A stretch of 64,000 bases of DNA. Source: Dipteris shenzhenensis. Lineage: Eukaryota; Polypodiophyta; Polypodiopsida; Gleicheniales. The notes beneath the pieces are model-generated. The model was not told where the DNA came from. It saw only the letters and a program-made list of their open reading frames with translations, and searched no databases. The translations under genes were made by a program, and so were the position numbers. Location of the stretch: NCBI GenBank assembly GCA_047967505.1, contig CM106540.1. One strand, 5' to 3'. Shown here one piece after another: positions 33,701 to 44,237 of the stretch; position 1 is the stretch's first letter, and every line of letters starts with the position of its first letter.

Positions 33701-34546
33701 TACTGGTACTGCCTGTGCGCTATCACTGGACTCTTTCTTTACTCCGTTCTTCTCATTTGCAATCTTCTTCCGGCATTCATTCTGCTTGTGCCCTGCCTTG
33801 TTGCAATAGAAGCACTTGATCTTCTTCTTTCTCTTTTTATCATCAGAAGAAGATGGGTTACCAGAGTCCTTACCCTTACCTTTCTTTGATCCAGCATAGA
33901 AAGCTGCCAGTCCTCGTCTTTTGATGCATCTCCTCCTCTAGAAGCATTGTGCTGAAATCCTCAAAGTTGAGGGGCGGATTTCTGTTCTGCGTATTCAGCA
34001 CCATAACAAGACCGTCATACTTTGGTGGGAGAATCCGTATGCACCTTCGTGCTAGATTCTTGCTGGTGATGGTGATGCCAATCGCAATCATCTCATCGCG
34101 TAGATTCTTCACCCTGGTGATCAACTTCTCTGCCGTTTCAAACTCAGACAGTTTCTCGTTCACAAGTTGAGTCTCCAAATTCTGAATCTGCGTCTGATTC
34201 ATGGTCTCGTACTAATTTTTCAAGACCGTCCATGCCTCCTCCGATGTGGTGACATGTTGAATTAACGCCATGATAGAATCACTTACACTGCAGACAATAG
34301 AACACAGTGCATTTGCATTTCTTCTTGTCCACGCAAGAATCTCATCCACAATTGGTACTACCTGTTGTGCTGCATTGGCTAGATTCAGCTCGGAACCGGC
34401 TTCAGGTCCACCCCAGTAGCAGTATCCCAAAGCTCGTATGTGCTTAGGATGGTCTTCATTTTGAACTTCCAGAGTGGATAGTTAGTGTCATCCAACTTTC
34501 CGCTTTCGCCAAATGGTGGGATTCGCAGTCTTGCAGACTGGGCCAT
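33701..34546 (-). pseudogene. Copia-1 gag (nucleocapsid)
   Basis: An ATG at 34,546 starts 'MAQSARLRIPPFGESGKLDD', with 'YPLWKFKMKTIL' (copia gag N-terminus). Frames at 34,430-34,212 and 34,202-33,876 follow ('ILPPKYDGLVMVLNT', 'NLEDF'-like). A CCHC zinc knuckle 'CFYCNKAGHKQNEC' lies near 33,790-33,830. Several frameshifts break it. Confidence 0.85.
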
Positions 34547-34600
34547 CTCTCACAATCTGCTCGCAAATAGAAACACACTACCAAATCTTCTTGCTAGAGC

Positions 34601-34616
34601 CCAAGCTCTAATACCA
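34601..34616 (-). other. Copia-1 primer-binding site
   Basis: Directly next to the 5' LTR. The element strand reads TGGTATTAGAGCTTGG, complementary in type to the 3' end of initiator-methionine tRNA (canonical TGGTATCAGAGC, one difference). Confidence 0.8.
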
Positions 34617-35309
34617 TGTAAGAAAACAATACAACGTCTGTGCTCAACAGATGATAGGATCTCATACGCAAGAGAGAAAACAGATAGTATGGAGAATCAA
34701 AAATTTGATTATTGTAAAACTGATACAATAGATGGCACTGCCTCCCAACCGTGCACTCTTGTGAGAGAAGCTTCGATGGTGTGCTAGAAACAGTAGAGGA
34801 TGGAGGCTGGATGCTAAGGAATCAGGGTTGCTGTAGCCAATGATGAAATGGGCTTCACGGGCTTGCTCTTATATAGCCACCACTAGTAATCGGTTAGACC
34901 CAATTGGGTGGCTGACACAGTCCGCCCAAAATGGTCGACTGGGGGTCCCAAAATAGGCCATCAACCACACGATAAAACCGTTCAGCCCAAAGCCATCCGG
35001 GATCATCTGAGGCTCCAAACATGGGCCTCGTAACCCGAGACTACCCCGAGAAATGCTCCGTCTACCCTCCCTCAGTGCGGTCAGTCATGGGATGCCTTCC
35101 TACACTTGCATGTAGCCTAGTTGGCAGTGTGCCAACTCTATCTGAAGCCGTCCAGCCATCAGGCCACACATGGCCCCCATCTGGTGTCCAAACCAGGACC
35201 TACCGGATAACTAAGCTACTCAAATGCCTTGTCCTCATATGGGGGGCTTACAAGTAGAGTTAGCTGGTTCCCACGTAGTTACACGAGAGTGGAGCATTGA
35301 TATCTAACA
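34617..35309 (-). repeat. Copia-1 5' LTR (full length)
   Basis: 693 bases, TGTTAGATATC...TTACA on the element strand. It retains the central block missing from the 3' LTR, including 'CTTATATAGCC' text near 34,870. Confidence 0.92.
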
Positions 35310-35314
35310 AAGTT
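35310..35314. other. Copia-1 target-site duplication (AAGTT), right
   Basis: Exact copy of 30,201-30,205. Confidence 0.9.
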
Positions 35315-36210
35315 AGCCATGACTCCACAATCATACGTGACTCTCTTTGAATCGATGCTTCCACGCAAAAATGTCATCCATATGACCATAATGCACTATA
35401 CTTTTTGTACTACAAAAGAGCATCATTAAAACAATGAAGATGCATCTATTTTATAGCGTATATTGCCACAAATAATTACTTAATTACATGAAGAGGTAAG
35501 AAACTTACATGCATCATACATCCAAATGATAACTCTCGCTCACGCTCGTTCATCGTCTCTCCATCGTGTTCAGCTTTACGTAGAGCCAGTTGTAGCCAAT
35601 CAAGTGACATGTGAGTGGGGAGAAGGACGAGATCCCATGGATATGGTTGCGATCGCCTGTACATTACTCTAAATCTCATCCTTGCATTTATTCTTTCTGC
35701 TTTGGCCACTTCATATCTCTCAATCCACTTCTGGATCTCCTTGCTATTGAGGATACAAAACTTATTGAATTTCTCCATTTGCTCTTTGCTCATCTTTCTT
35801 TCAATCCCTTTTCCTTAGGGAACCTCGCCAACGATGTGATCATCATCGTTGTTATGCCAAGCTTCCGACATATCGGGATTTGTGGATATAAGAAACTCGG
35901 TGATATATATTAATGACTCTTGCACAAGCCATCCCTCTGCCATGCTTGCTTCTGGTCTTGCTCTTTGTCTTACAAATCCCTTCAAAGTTTTCATAAACCG
36001 CTCGAGAAAAAACATCCATCGACTATGAACGGTACCTGCAATGCTACCTCATCAACTATGTGCACAAGCAAGTGCACTTGAGTTGTCATAATGCTCGAGG
36101 GAAAGTGCTTATCAAGCAAGCATACAGCTTCGATGGATTCCACCCTAGCCTTCTCGATGCTTGATATGGAGACCTCTTTTTGAGATATCCACCTATTTCA
36201 CATGCCCATG
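35315..36210 (-). pseudogene. TNP2 transposase middle exons (DUF4218-like)
   Basis: Exon at about 36,020-36,210: 'EAVCLLDKHFPSSIMTTQVH' then 'LLVHIVDEVAL'. Exon 36,015 to about 35,505: 'FLERFMKTLKGFVRQRARPE' and 'ASMAEGWLVQESLIYITEFL', the hallmark ERYMKTLK...RPEASIAE phrase of plant TNP2, with one stop near 35,813. It continues with 'NKFCILNSKEIQKWIERYE' to a GTAAGT donor near 35,505. The next coding piece (about 35,315-35,395, 'HGHMDD'-like, 'YDCGVMAN') leads into the Copia-1 insertion. Coding resumes in frame at 30,200 once one target duplication is removed. Confidence 0.75.
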
Positions 36211-36296
36211 TAAGATATATTCATAATCAGTCTACAGATTATTCAGATTAAATTGAAGAAAATGCAATCAATGCGATTTGATAGTAAGCATACCTC

Positions 36297-36702
36297 ACAA
36301 TACCAGATCTTGAATATAGCATTTCTAACATCTTCTTGTAAGCACCCTTTTATTGTAATTGGAAGGATGAACTATCAAAGCAACAAAGAAGTCATGTCAA
36401 TAATATAACATAATCATAATTACACTAACACATCACGATTATCAGTACACTAATCCTACAACTTAGAATACCCATAAGACCTTGTGCCCATCATGGGACT
36501 TAAGCCCACTAAGCTTATTGTCCTTTGAAAATGCTCCTTTCAAGCAATGCATGTATCCTGTGGGTGTTTGAAAAGAGGCAATGTCTGCCTTAACCGCTGC
36601 CTCCTCTCTCGTGGAGAGGATCCATGTTGCTTTTGGGAGGATAACTTTTCCTGAAGCATGCACTTGGGGCCACAAACGAGACATCCTATTCATAGCACGC
36701 AA
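36297..36702 (-). pseudogene. TNP2 transposase exons after the Copia-2 insertion
   Basis: From 36,702 leftward: 'RAMNRMSRLWPQVHASGKVI', 'LPKATWILSTREEAAV', 'TGYMHCLKGAFSKDNKLSGL' and 'KSHDGHKVLWVF'. This matches the TNP2 phrase YGLKSHDCH. A donor near 36,465 leads to a short exon at 36,297-36,372 ('FILPITIKGCLQEDVRNAIF'), matching the LLP.ALRG region. The upstream side is cut by Copia-2. Confidence 0.75.
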
Positions 36703-37049
36703 TGTTGAGATATCGAGCTCCACTCGTGATATGCCAGGGTGATCGTTGTGCATTTATGTCACCGACTTGTTAGCTGTAGATGAGGTTGGTACACCACCCA
36801 TAGCTGGATGACAGCTATCCTTACGTACTCTAGTTCGTGGCTCAGCTAGTATGCCACCTTAGTTAGTTGAGTTTGGTTTGAGACCCACATATAGGGTTCT
36901 TCTATTTCTTTGTACTTGAGTTCTTTTTTGGCTTTCACAACTAAGAAGAGGAAAACTGTTTTTAGCCTCCACCTTTGTGTGTATTCCCCCATTGTGTATG
37001 TGAGAAAGCCGCAAGTGAGACTCCTTTCTTCTCTCCCACTATCTTCACA
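36703..37049 (+). repeat. Copia-2 5' LTR
   Basis: Starts TGTTGAGATATCGAGC and ends CTATCTTCACA. It lacks seven bases present in the 3' LTR (after CCCAT near 36,819); most other differences are transitions. Confidence 0.93.
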
Positions 37050-37063
37050 TGGTATGAGAGCCT
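37050..37063 (+). other. Copia-2 primer-binding site
   Basis: TGGTATGAGAGCCT directly after the LTR, initiator-Met tRNA type. Confidence 0.8.
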
Positions 37064-37593
37064 GGTTCGTGGTAAGGAGCTTAGGAAAGCAAACCAAGTT
37101 CACGGTATCCTGGTAAGAGGACCAGTGTTGCTTTCCTTTTTCGAGTTTGGGAGCAAATCTCTGCAGGTAGCATAGCCGAAAAGTGCAAGAGTGCATTGTC
37201 TCAGGTTGAGACGCCCTTCGCGGTGTGGTGAGAGGGCAATATATGCTGTGGGATAGGGCAAAGCCCTTGGTGACTTTATTTTTTTGATTCGAGGCCATTT
37301 CGTGGCCCGTTTTAGTGGCTGAAGATTTCCACAGGCACTGAGAAAAAGGCCCTGTTTTTGCTGTGTGACCACTGCTCTGCAGGTCGGTGAAAAGTTGCCA
37401 TAGAAATTGCATCGTATGCCTGTGCGCAAAGATACTGGGAGTTGCAGAATCATCCTTATTGCCTGTTGATGCAAAATCGTCACTAGGAAGTGACTGTGTG
37501 GTCAAATACCACTTCCGTCAGTTTTGCAGATTTGCCCGTGTGAGGCAGAAGCTGTGTTTTTTGCAGTGACAGAATATTTTGCAGTGTTCTGTA

Positions 37594-38475
37594 ATGGCGT
37601 CTGATTCTCTTTCACAGATTGTCACTGAAACGCTTGACAAGAATAACTTCCAAGCATGGAAGTTTAGAATGACGAATTTCCTTATGGGAAAAGGCTATTG
37701 GGAGTTCATTACAGGAAATGAAGAAGAACCAGTTCTTCCTAATGTTCCCAATCAACAGGAAATGCAGGCATTTAAAGGATGGCATGAGAGAGCCAGAAAA
37801 GTTATGTACTGGCTGTCTATCAGTATTTTGGATTCTATGATTGTGCATATTCAGGATGCAAGTACGCCAAAGGAGGCATGGGATACTTTGGCAAAAATGT
37901 ACAGCACAAATACGCAAGCCAGGAAAATGCAGCTCAGTTGCACAATGTGTAGAGAGAAAATATGAGCATCAATGACTACCACATGAAGGTGAAGAAAATT
38001 GCAGATGCACTTGCTTCCATTGGGTCACCAGTGGAAGATGATGATCTAGTTTCTGTGACCTTGAATGGTCTAGGAAAGGATTATGCACAGTTCCGGACAT
38101 CCATTGTCGTCCGTGAAAAATTTCCTGATTTTGAGGAGTTGTTTGCTCTTCTAATTTCTGAAGAGCAGAGAAATGCTGGTGCGTCTTCTTGAGGAGGAAC
38201 TTCAAAAGAAACTGTCTTCTACTCAAATGCTGGAAGAGGTAGAGGCAGAGGTAGAGGAGGCCGATCTGGAGATCTAGAGGCCGTGGTAGAAATCAGAATA
38301 TGCAGCAAACTCAAGAAAACCAGTCCTTTGGAGAAGGACGTGGTAACTCTAGAGGCAGGGGGAGCCAAAGAGGTCGTGGTGGATGGCAGAGAGGCCAAAA
38401 TGCAAACAGCAATGTTGAATGCTACTATTGTGGTAAAATGGGTCATATGGCTAAAGATGCTACAAAAATTTGAAT
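37594..38475 (+). pseudogene. Copia-2 gag (nucleocapsid)
   Basis: The first ATG is at 37,594 (MASDSLSQIVTETLDKNNFQ, then AWKFRMTNFLMGKGYW). The copia gag core follows ('VHIQDASTPKEAWDTLAKMY'). A small deletion near 37,935 (compared with Copia-3) shifts the frame; reading continues as 'MSINDYHMKVKKIADALASI' and 'LNGLGKDYAQFRTSIVVREK'. The zinc knuckle 'CYYCGKMGHMAKD' near 38,420-38,455 has lost its last cysteine to a one-base deletion. Confidence 0.9.
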
Positions 38476-38550
38476 GACATTATGAATGGAAAATTGCAGC
38501 AAGGCAATTATGCATCCTGTAGTAGATAGGGTGATGACAGAAATGAGCAT

Positions 38551-38898
38551 TTGTTTATGGTGCAGCACATGACCAATTCTGTGACAAGTGCAGAAGAAAG
38601 TAGTGATGTGTGGTATGTTGACTCAGGTGCATCAAACCACATGACAGGTCATGTAGAATGGATGCAGGATACAAGGAAAATGGAAAGACCAGGATTTGTG
38701 GAGACTGGTGATAATACTGCACATCCTATTGTGCAAATTGGTAAAATTCCTTTGTCTATGCAGGATGGGAAAAAGAAATACATGTCTGATGTATTTCATG
38801 TCCCGAGTATCACCAAGAACCTGGTTTCTGTAGGTCAAATGGTTGAGCAGGGCTTGCAGGTCAGATTTAATCCTCTGGATGCTTTGTTGAGGATATGA
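38551..38898 (+). pseudogene. Copia-2 protease
   Basis: 'DVWYVDSGASNHMTGHVEWM' carries the DSGA active-site motif, followed by 'VFHVPSITKNLVSVGQMVEQ'. The frame ends at a stop near 38,898, where the integrase part continues in an overlapping frame. Confidence 0.9.
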
Positions 38899-39950
38899 TA
38901 AATAACGGTCGCTTGATAGCAAAAGGAAAAAAGAAGGGCAAGATGTTTACGTTGGATGCGGACATGCTTGAATTGAGTGCAGCAATGTTTGCACATGGGA
39001 CCGGTGTAGTTGCAGATATTGATATCTGGCATAAACGAATTGGTCATGTTAATGTACAGCGACTTAAATCAATGCAGGCCCAAAACATTATTGAAGGATT
39101 GCCTAAATTCAAGGTTGCAGAAATGCATAAGGTATGTGAAGCCTGTCAATTTGGAAAACATGCAAGGAAACCATTTCCGAGACATGTTCAAGAGAGTAAG
39201 AAGCCATTGGAATTAATCCACTCATATGTGTGGACTACGAAAGCTGCATCTATTAGAGGCTGTCATTATTTTGTCACTTTTATTGATGACTACAGCAGAA
39301 AAGTTTGGGTGCATTTTATGAAAAAGAAAAGTGAAGTGTTTGGGCATTTCAAAGCTTTTAAAGCTATGGGTAAAAAAGAAACAGGCCTGCAAATAAAATG
39401 CCTAAGGTCAGATGGAGGGGGAGAGTACCTCTCAAATGAGTTTGCAAGGTTCCGGCAGGAGCATGGCATAAAGCAGCAATATTCATGCAGTCCTACCCCA
39501 TAGCAAAATGGACTTGCAAAAAGAAAAAACACGCATATTGGAGAGGTATCTCACGCCATGCTAAATGAAAAAGACCTACCAGATTATTATTGGGCTAAAG
39601 CAGTTGCTACAGCAGTTTACATAATGAACAGGACTCCCACTGCAGCAATACATGGCATGACGCTAGAGGAGATGTATACTGGTAGGAAACCAGATATTTC
39701 TCATTTGAAAATTTTTTGTTGCATTGCCTATGTTCATGTGCCAGATGAGTTGAGGTCCAAGTTGGATCCAAAAGCTAAGAAGTGCATCTTTATTGGTTAT
39801 TCTCTACAGCAGAAAGGGTATAGATGCTATAACCCTTCTACTCGTAAGTTTATAGTGAGCAGAGATGTTGTTTTTTATGAGATGAGCAGCTGGTATAAAC
39901 CAGTAAATGTGATTGATGATATAGATGCACAAAATGGTAATGCTGCATAG
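38895..39950 (+). pseudogene. Copia-2 integrase
   Basis: Pre-integrase 'DIWHKRIGHVNVQRLKSMQ' and a CX2C ('VCEACQFGKHARKPFP') precede the core: 'YFVTFIDDYSRKVWVHFMKK', 'LRSDGGGEYLSNEF' and, after a stop near 39,502, 'QNGLAKRKN', where the catalytic Glu of NGVAER is replaced by Lys. The frame from 39,558 has 'MLNEKDLPDYYWAKAVATAV' and 'KKCIFIGYSLQQKGYRCYNP'. Confidence 0.9.
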
Positions 39951-39989
39951 AATTCACAGCAGCAATCACAAAATATTAGTGGACCTACA

Positions 39990-41400
39990 GTGTCCTCTAG
40001 TACTAGTTCACATACTTTGCCATGGATAGGCAGATTGAGATCAGGAGAATCTCCTCAAAGCAATGCAGATAGTGGTACACAGGTATCACGAAAAGGAAAA
40101 GAGAAGGTAGATCAGCCCATGTTTGATGTGAATGTAGGTCACTCTTATGTGGATGGTGAATCCAGTGGCTCAAAAAAGAGCATTGATGATGAGTTGGGTA
40201 TTCCTTCTATTGTTACACCTGGAGTAAGGAAGACCAAGGATGTTTTGAGAGCACCTAGAAGTGAGCCTATTTTGCGCAGGTCTACCAGAGCTAGATATCC
40301 TATGGATAGGCTGAAATATGATGGATTTACAGCCATTCACTATGCCTATATGGTCAAAGTGATACAGGAACCATAACCCAATTCTTTTGAGCAAGCCATG
40401 GGAAAAGAAAAATGGGAGAAAGCCATGGATGAAGAAATGGATGCCTTGGAAGCAAATGCTACATGGGAATTGGTTCCCTTGCCTAAAGACAAGAATGCAA
40501 TTAGCTATAAGTGGGTTTATAAGGTGAAGCACAATGCAGATGGTTCTGTGAACAGATATCTACAAGGCAAGATTAGTTGTCAAGGGGTATGGACAGACAT
40601 ATGGCATTGATTATGAAGAAACATTCAGTCCGGTTGCAAGGATGGCAACCGTAAGAGCAGTCATTGCTATGGCTGCATCAAAGGGATAGTCTTTACATCA
40701 GATGGATGTAAAGAATGCCTTCTTGCATGGTGATTTGCAAGAAGAGGTCTTTATGGAGCAACCACCAGGTTATGTTCATGTTGTTCATCCTGAGTTTCTT
40801 TACAGGTTGAAGAAAGCCTTGTATGGCTTGAAGCAAGCACCTAGAGCATGATCTGACAAGATAGGACAGTATCTTGTCACTATTGGCTTTCAGATTTCCA
40901 AGGTAGATTTCTCACTTTATGTGAGAAAAACAGAGAAAGGTATTATGCTGCTTGTCATTTATGTTGATGATTTGATCATCACAGGTGATAGTGATGAAGA
41001 TATCCTTCATGTGAAAATGCTATTGAAGCAGAAGTTTGAGATGAAGGATTTGGGAGAGCTGCGTTATTTCTTGGGCATTGAGGTGATTAGATCACCAAGT
41101 GGGATACAGCTCTTGCAGAGGCAGTATGGATTGGACATGCTATCCAAATATGGGATGACAGGCTGTAAGCCTATTTTAGTTCCTTTGGAGCAGAATGTGA
41201 AGCTGAGCACAGATGCAGGTGAGCTTCTGGAAGACCCTACTATGTACAGGCGCATAGTAGGAAGTTTGATTTATATGACTATTACCAGGCCATATTTGAG
41301 CTATGCTGTTGCATTGGTAAGTCAATTTATGCAAGCTCCAAGGAAACCGCATTTGGATGCGACTAGACGCATACTCAGGTATGTGAAGTCCTCATTGTAG
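39990..41400 (+). pseudogene. Copia-2 reverse transcriptase with upstream linker
   Basis: A linker (39,990-40,376) ends 'RRSTRARYPMDRLKYDGF'. RT begins at about 40,398 ('WEKAMDEEMDALEANATWEL', 'NAISYKWVYKVK'). A frameshift near 40,560-40,600 and stops near 40,690 and 40,851 break it. '[19 protein letters not shown]', '[14 protein letters not shown]' and the catalytic 'LLVIYVDDLIITGD' are all present. 'GELRYFLGIEV' and 'RRIVGSLIYMTITRP' follow. Confidence 0.93.
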
Positions 41401-41401
41401 T

Positions 41402-41895
41402 ATGGACTATTTTATGAGGCTGGGGTTCAGATACAGTTGCATGGATACACTGATGCTGATTGGGCTGGTAGTATTTCTAATAGACGATCTACTAGTGGAT
41501 ATGTGTTCTCTTTTGGGAGTGCTGCAGTCACTTGGAGCAGCAAGAAATAGCCTACAGTTGCCTTGTCGAGCACAGAGGCTCAGTACAGGGGTGCAGCAAT
41601 GGCTGCATGTGAGGTAGCTTGGTTGTATAAGCTACTTTATGATATGCATCAGTTTACAGATGGGCCAGTTGTCATTTATTGTGACAACATGAGTAGTATA
41701 CACTTGGCAAATATCCCAGTCTATCATGCTAGAACAAAGCACATTGAGGTGCATTATTACTATGTGCGGGAGAAGGTTTTACTAGGTCTTATTGATCTAG
41801 TTTATGTTAGCACAGAGGATCAAGTAGCTGACATATTCACGAAGGCATTGGGCATAGAGAAGCTGCGCAAGTTCAGAGACCTGCTTGGTGTGTAG
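41402..41895 (+). pseudogene. Copia-2 RNase H
   Basis: 'DADWAGSISNRRSTSGYVF' and (after a stop near 41,550) 'TVALSSTEAQYRGAAMAACE', 'VIYCDNMSSIHLANIPVYHA', 'RTKHIEVHYYYVREKV' and 'DIFTKALGIEKLRKFRDLLG' to the stop at 41,895. Catalytic Asp and Glu motifs are visible. Confidence 0.93.
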
Positions 41896-41921
41896 GAATT
41901 GGGATTGAGCTCGAGGGGGAG

Positions 41922-42275
41922 TGTTGAGATATCGAGCTCCACTCGTGATACGCCAGGGTGACCGTTGTGCATTTATGTCACCGACTTGTTAGCTGCAGAT
42001 GCGGTTGGTACACCGCCCATGAATAATAGCTGGATGATAGCTATCCTTATGTACTCTAGTGCGTGGCTCAGTTAGTATGCCGCCTTAGTTAGTTGAGTTT
42101 GGTTTGAGACCCACATATAGGGTTCTTCTATTTCTTTGTACTTGAGTTCTTTTTTGGCTTTCACAACTAAGAAGAGGAAAACTGTTTTCAACCTCCACCT
42201 TTATGTGTATTCCCCCATTGTGTATGTGAGAAAGCCGCAAGTGAGACTCCTTCCTTCTCTCCCACTATCTTCACA
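41922..42275 (+). repeat. Copia-2 3' LTR
   Basis: 354 bases, TGTTGAGA...CTTCACA, preceded by the polypurine tract at about 41,909-41,921. Confidence 0.93.
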
Positions 42276-42675
42276 TGCAAGTCTTCTTGCACTCCTCTCA
42301 AGTCTTTGGAACCAACCAAGTGTGCCCAAATAGTAGCCTCCACATTCTTGAAGATATGCATGGGATCCAAGAGATGATTGATTTGTAACTGACCCCACTA
42401 AGGAAGCTCGTGAAAGATCGATAGCCTCTTCATACCATGAGGAGGTTCCTTTGCATTCACCCTCCAAGCCTGAATCTAGTCACTTGCCTTCAAATATGGT
42501 GGTGGTGGATCAAGCTGACCTTCATGCGCGAGATGGTCCAGCGGAAGGTATCGAGCATGACCTTCATAAACATTTTTCCTCATATGTTTGGAGTATCGTG
42601 CAAGTGATTTCAAACCCAGTCCACAAGTAGGACAAGCATGGTACCCACTTGTAACAAGTCCTGCACATGTGCATG
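42276..42675 (-). pseudogene. TNP2 transposase exon before the Copia-2 insertion
   Basis: Reading leftward from an acceptor near 42,663 (GTGCAG): 'LVTSGYHACPTCG' (zinc-finger-like CPxC), 'RKNVYEGHARYLPLDHLAHE', then 'LLDPMHIFKNVEATIWAHLV' and 'GVQEDL'. Two in-frame stops occur. The phrases match plant TNP2 (GY.ACPVC; MH.EKNV...ILGTLL). The frame continues at 36,702 beyond Copia-2. Confidence 0.75.
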
Positions 42676-42759
42676 AATGTGTTAGTATAAGACAGGCATG
42701 CGAAAGAGAGTCATAAAAGCATAATCCTATATTATACATGTAAAGACACAACCACGTAC

Positions 42760-43466
42760 ATGCGTACTCTCCATATCTTGGGTAGTCATGCATGGTCCAC
42801 ATCAAGATACCCCTGACCAAAATATCATTGGTATGTCTAGGAGCTCTGGAAATATCAAAGACCCGCACTCCTCTCCATAAGATCTGTAACTCCTCTATCA
42901 AAGGTGCCATGTACACGTCCATATTTTTTGCTTTGTACTTCCCTGGCATAAGTAGTGCAAGCATGAGGTGTCCCTTCTTTATTGTTAGCCATGGTGGGAT
43001 ATTGTAATTCACCAAGACTATGGGCTAGATCCCAAGATGTAAGTTGTGTGGCTCCCTCTGCAAAGTCTGGCCATTGATTGTCTATGTGCTTCCAAGCTGC
43101 ACAATCTGCGGGAATCCTCAATGTGTCATCAGTGGACCGATGAGATGCATGCCAAGCCATCAACTCCGCTATGGATTTGCATCTAAACATGTGCTGTATT
43201 CTTGCAATGATGGGAAAGTGTCTCCAGACCTTTGCCGGTATCTGCTCACCGTACAAATCATCTCTATATCGTTGTTCCCCACACTTTGGACAACTAGCCA
43301 AATCTCCATGCTCACGATAACGAAAGAGAATACAGTCATTACGGCAAGCATGGATGGTATCATAATCCATACCCACCGTTGTTAGCATCTTCTTCGCTTC
43401 ATCTCTTGATGTGGGCATGGTATTTGGTGCAGGCAACATCTTCAGAAGCAACCTATCACAATTCAA
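42760..43466 (-). pseudogene. TNP2 transposase N-terminal/core exons
   Basis: From 43,466: 'LLKMLPAPNTMPTSRDEAKK', 'GMDYDTIHACRNDCILFR', 'DLASCPKCGEQRY' and 'VWRHFPIIARIQHMFRCKSI'. After a frameshift near 43,020 come 'VNYNIPPWLTIKKGHLMLAL', 'DVYMAPLIEELQILW' and 'RGILMWTMHDYPRYGEYA', then an intron. These are textbook TNP2 landmarks (YDKIHACPNDC.L; PYNLPPW; DVYL.PL..EL..LW). Confidence 0.85.
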
Positions 43467-43649
43467 ACATACATAGGCTTTGAATTTAAATGATGATTCT
43501 CAAAGCAACAAAGAAGTCATGTCACTAATCCTACAACTTAGAATACCTGTAAGACATTGACCAAGCTTAGAATCCTACAGCCTGACATTGAGCAAACATT
43601 TACAGACTCCTACATTCTTTGAATTAGAGTGATAGAAGTCTGTATTTGT

Positions 43650-43925
43650 TTGCTCAATGGTAGGCTATTGAAGCTTCACGTGGGAAAAAAGAGAAGGAAA
43701 GCGAGAAGAAAAGAGAGAAAAAGAGAGGAAAAGAGAGGAGAAATAAGAGATAAAAAGAGAGGAGAAAAAGGAGAAAAGAGAGGAGAAAAAAGACAGAAAA
43801 AAGAGAGGAGATAAGAGAGAAAAAGTGGGGATAAAAGAGAAAAAAAGAGAAGGAAAAGAGACGAAAAGAGGAGATAAGAGAGAAAAAGAGAGGAGAAAAG
43901 AGAGGATAAAAGAGAGTCACAATTC
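43650..43925. repeat. GA-rich low-complexity block in a TNP2 intron, flanked by a duplicated 24-mer
   Basis: A run of (GAGAAAAAGAGAGGA)-like repeats of about 250 bases. On both sides lie copies of 'CACAATTCAAACATACATAG' followed by 'GCTT...GATGATTCTCAAA' (about 43,457 and 43,917), a direct duplication bracketing the block. Confidence 0.7.
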
Positions 43926-44005
43926 AAACATACATAGGCTTCGAACAATGATGATTCTCAAACATACATGATGATTCTCAAAACAAACAATATCCAAATA
44001 ATGAG

Positions 44006-44197
44006 TCAAATTAATGTGGGAGCTAACCTCATTAAGGCCAAAACACTTGTATCTGACCACCCATAGTTTGCTTGCAAATTCAAGATTGAGAGACAAGCCC
44101 GTAGTTTAGACAAGCTCATCCCTTCCATCTGCACACTTCCAAAATCACAACATGAGCTGCAAGGAAATCTATTAAGATCCAAAAAATAGCCACCCAT
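44006..44197 (-). pseudogene. TNP2 transposase first exon remnant
   Basis: 'LSILNLQANYGWSDTSVLAL' matches the N-terminal phrase of plant TNP2 (LK..NGWSD.SF..LL). It lies upstream of the main exons on the same strand, just inside the subterminal repeats. Confidence 0.6.
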
Positions 44198-44237
44198 GAG
44201 CTCCTTTTCTCTCTTCTAACAATAAGTGCCCTGAACC

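Larger units (their letters stand above)
30206..35309 (-). mobile_element. Copia-1: near-complete Ty1/copia LTR retrotransposon
   Basis: It is 5,104 bases long, oriented right to left, with a perfect 5-bp duplication AAGTT. LTRs run TG...CA on the element strand (start TGTTAGATATC, end TTACA). The 5' LTR is 34,617-35,309 (693 bases) and the 3' LTR 30,206-30,552 (347 bases). The primer site matches the initiator-methionine tRNA type (TGGTATTAGAGC, 34,601-34,616), and a G-rich polypurine tract adjoins the 3' LTR. The order gag-PR-INT-RT-RNase H is the copia order. Multiple stops and shifts indicate an inactive copy. It is inserted in a TNP2 coding exon. Confidence 0.95.
36703..42275 (+). mobile_element. 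Copia-2: Ty1/copia LTR retrotransposon
   Basis: 5,573 bases, LTRs of 347 (36,703-37,049) and 354 (41,922-42,275) bases, ends TGTTGAGA...CTTCACA. The flanking five bases are CGCAA on the left and TGCAA on the right, a duplication with one C-to-T change. Primer site TGGTATGAGAGCC starts at 37,050, and a polypurine tract CGAGGGGGAG precedes the 3' LTR. gag, PR, INT, RT and RNase H follow in copia order with several stops and indels. It lies inside a TNP2 exon. Copia-3 at 56 kb belongs to the same family. Confidence 0.95.

Noticed and set aside
37579-37593. Earlier TTG start for Copia-2 gag
   Set aside because: Plant retroelement gag starts at ATG, and the ATG at 37,594 aligns with the start in Copia-3.
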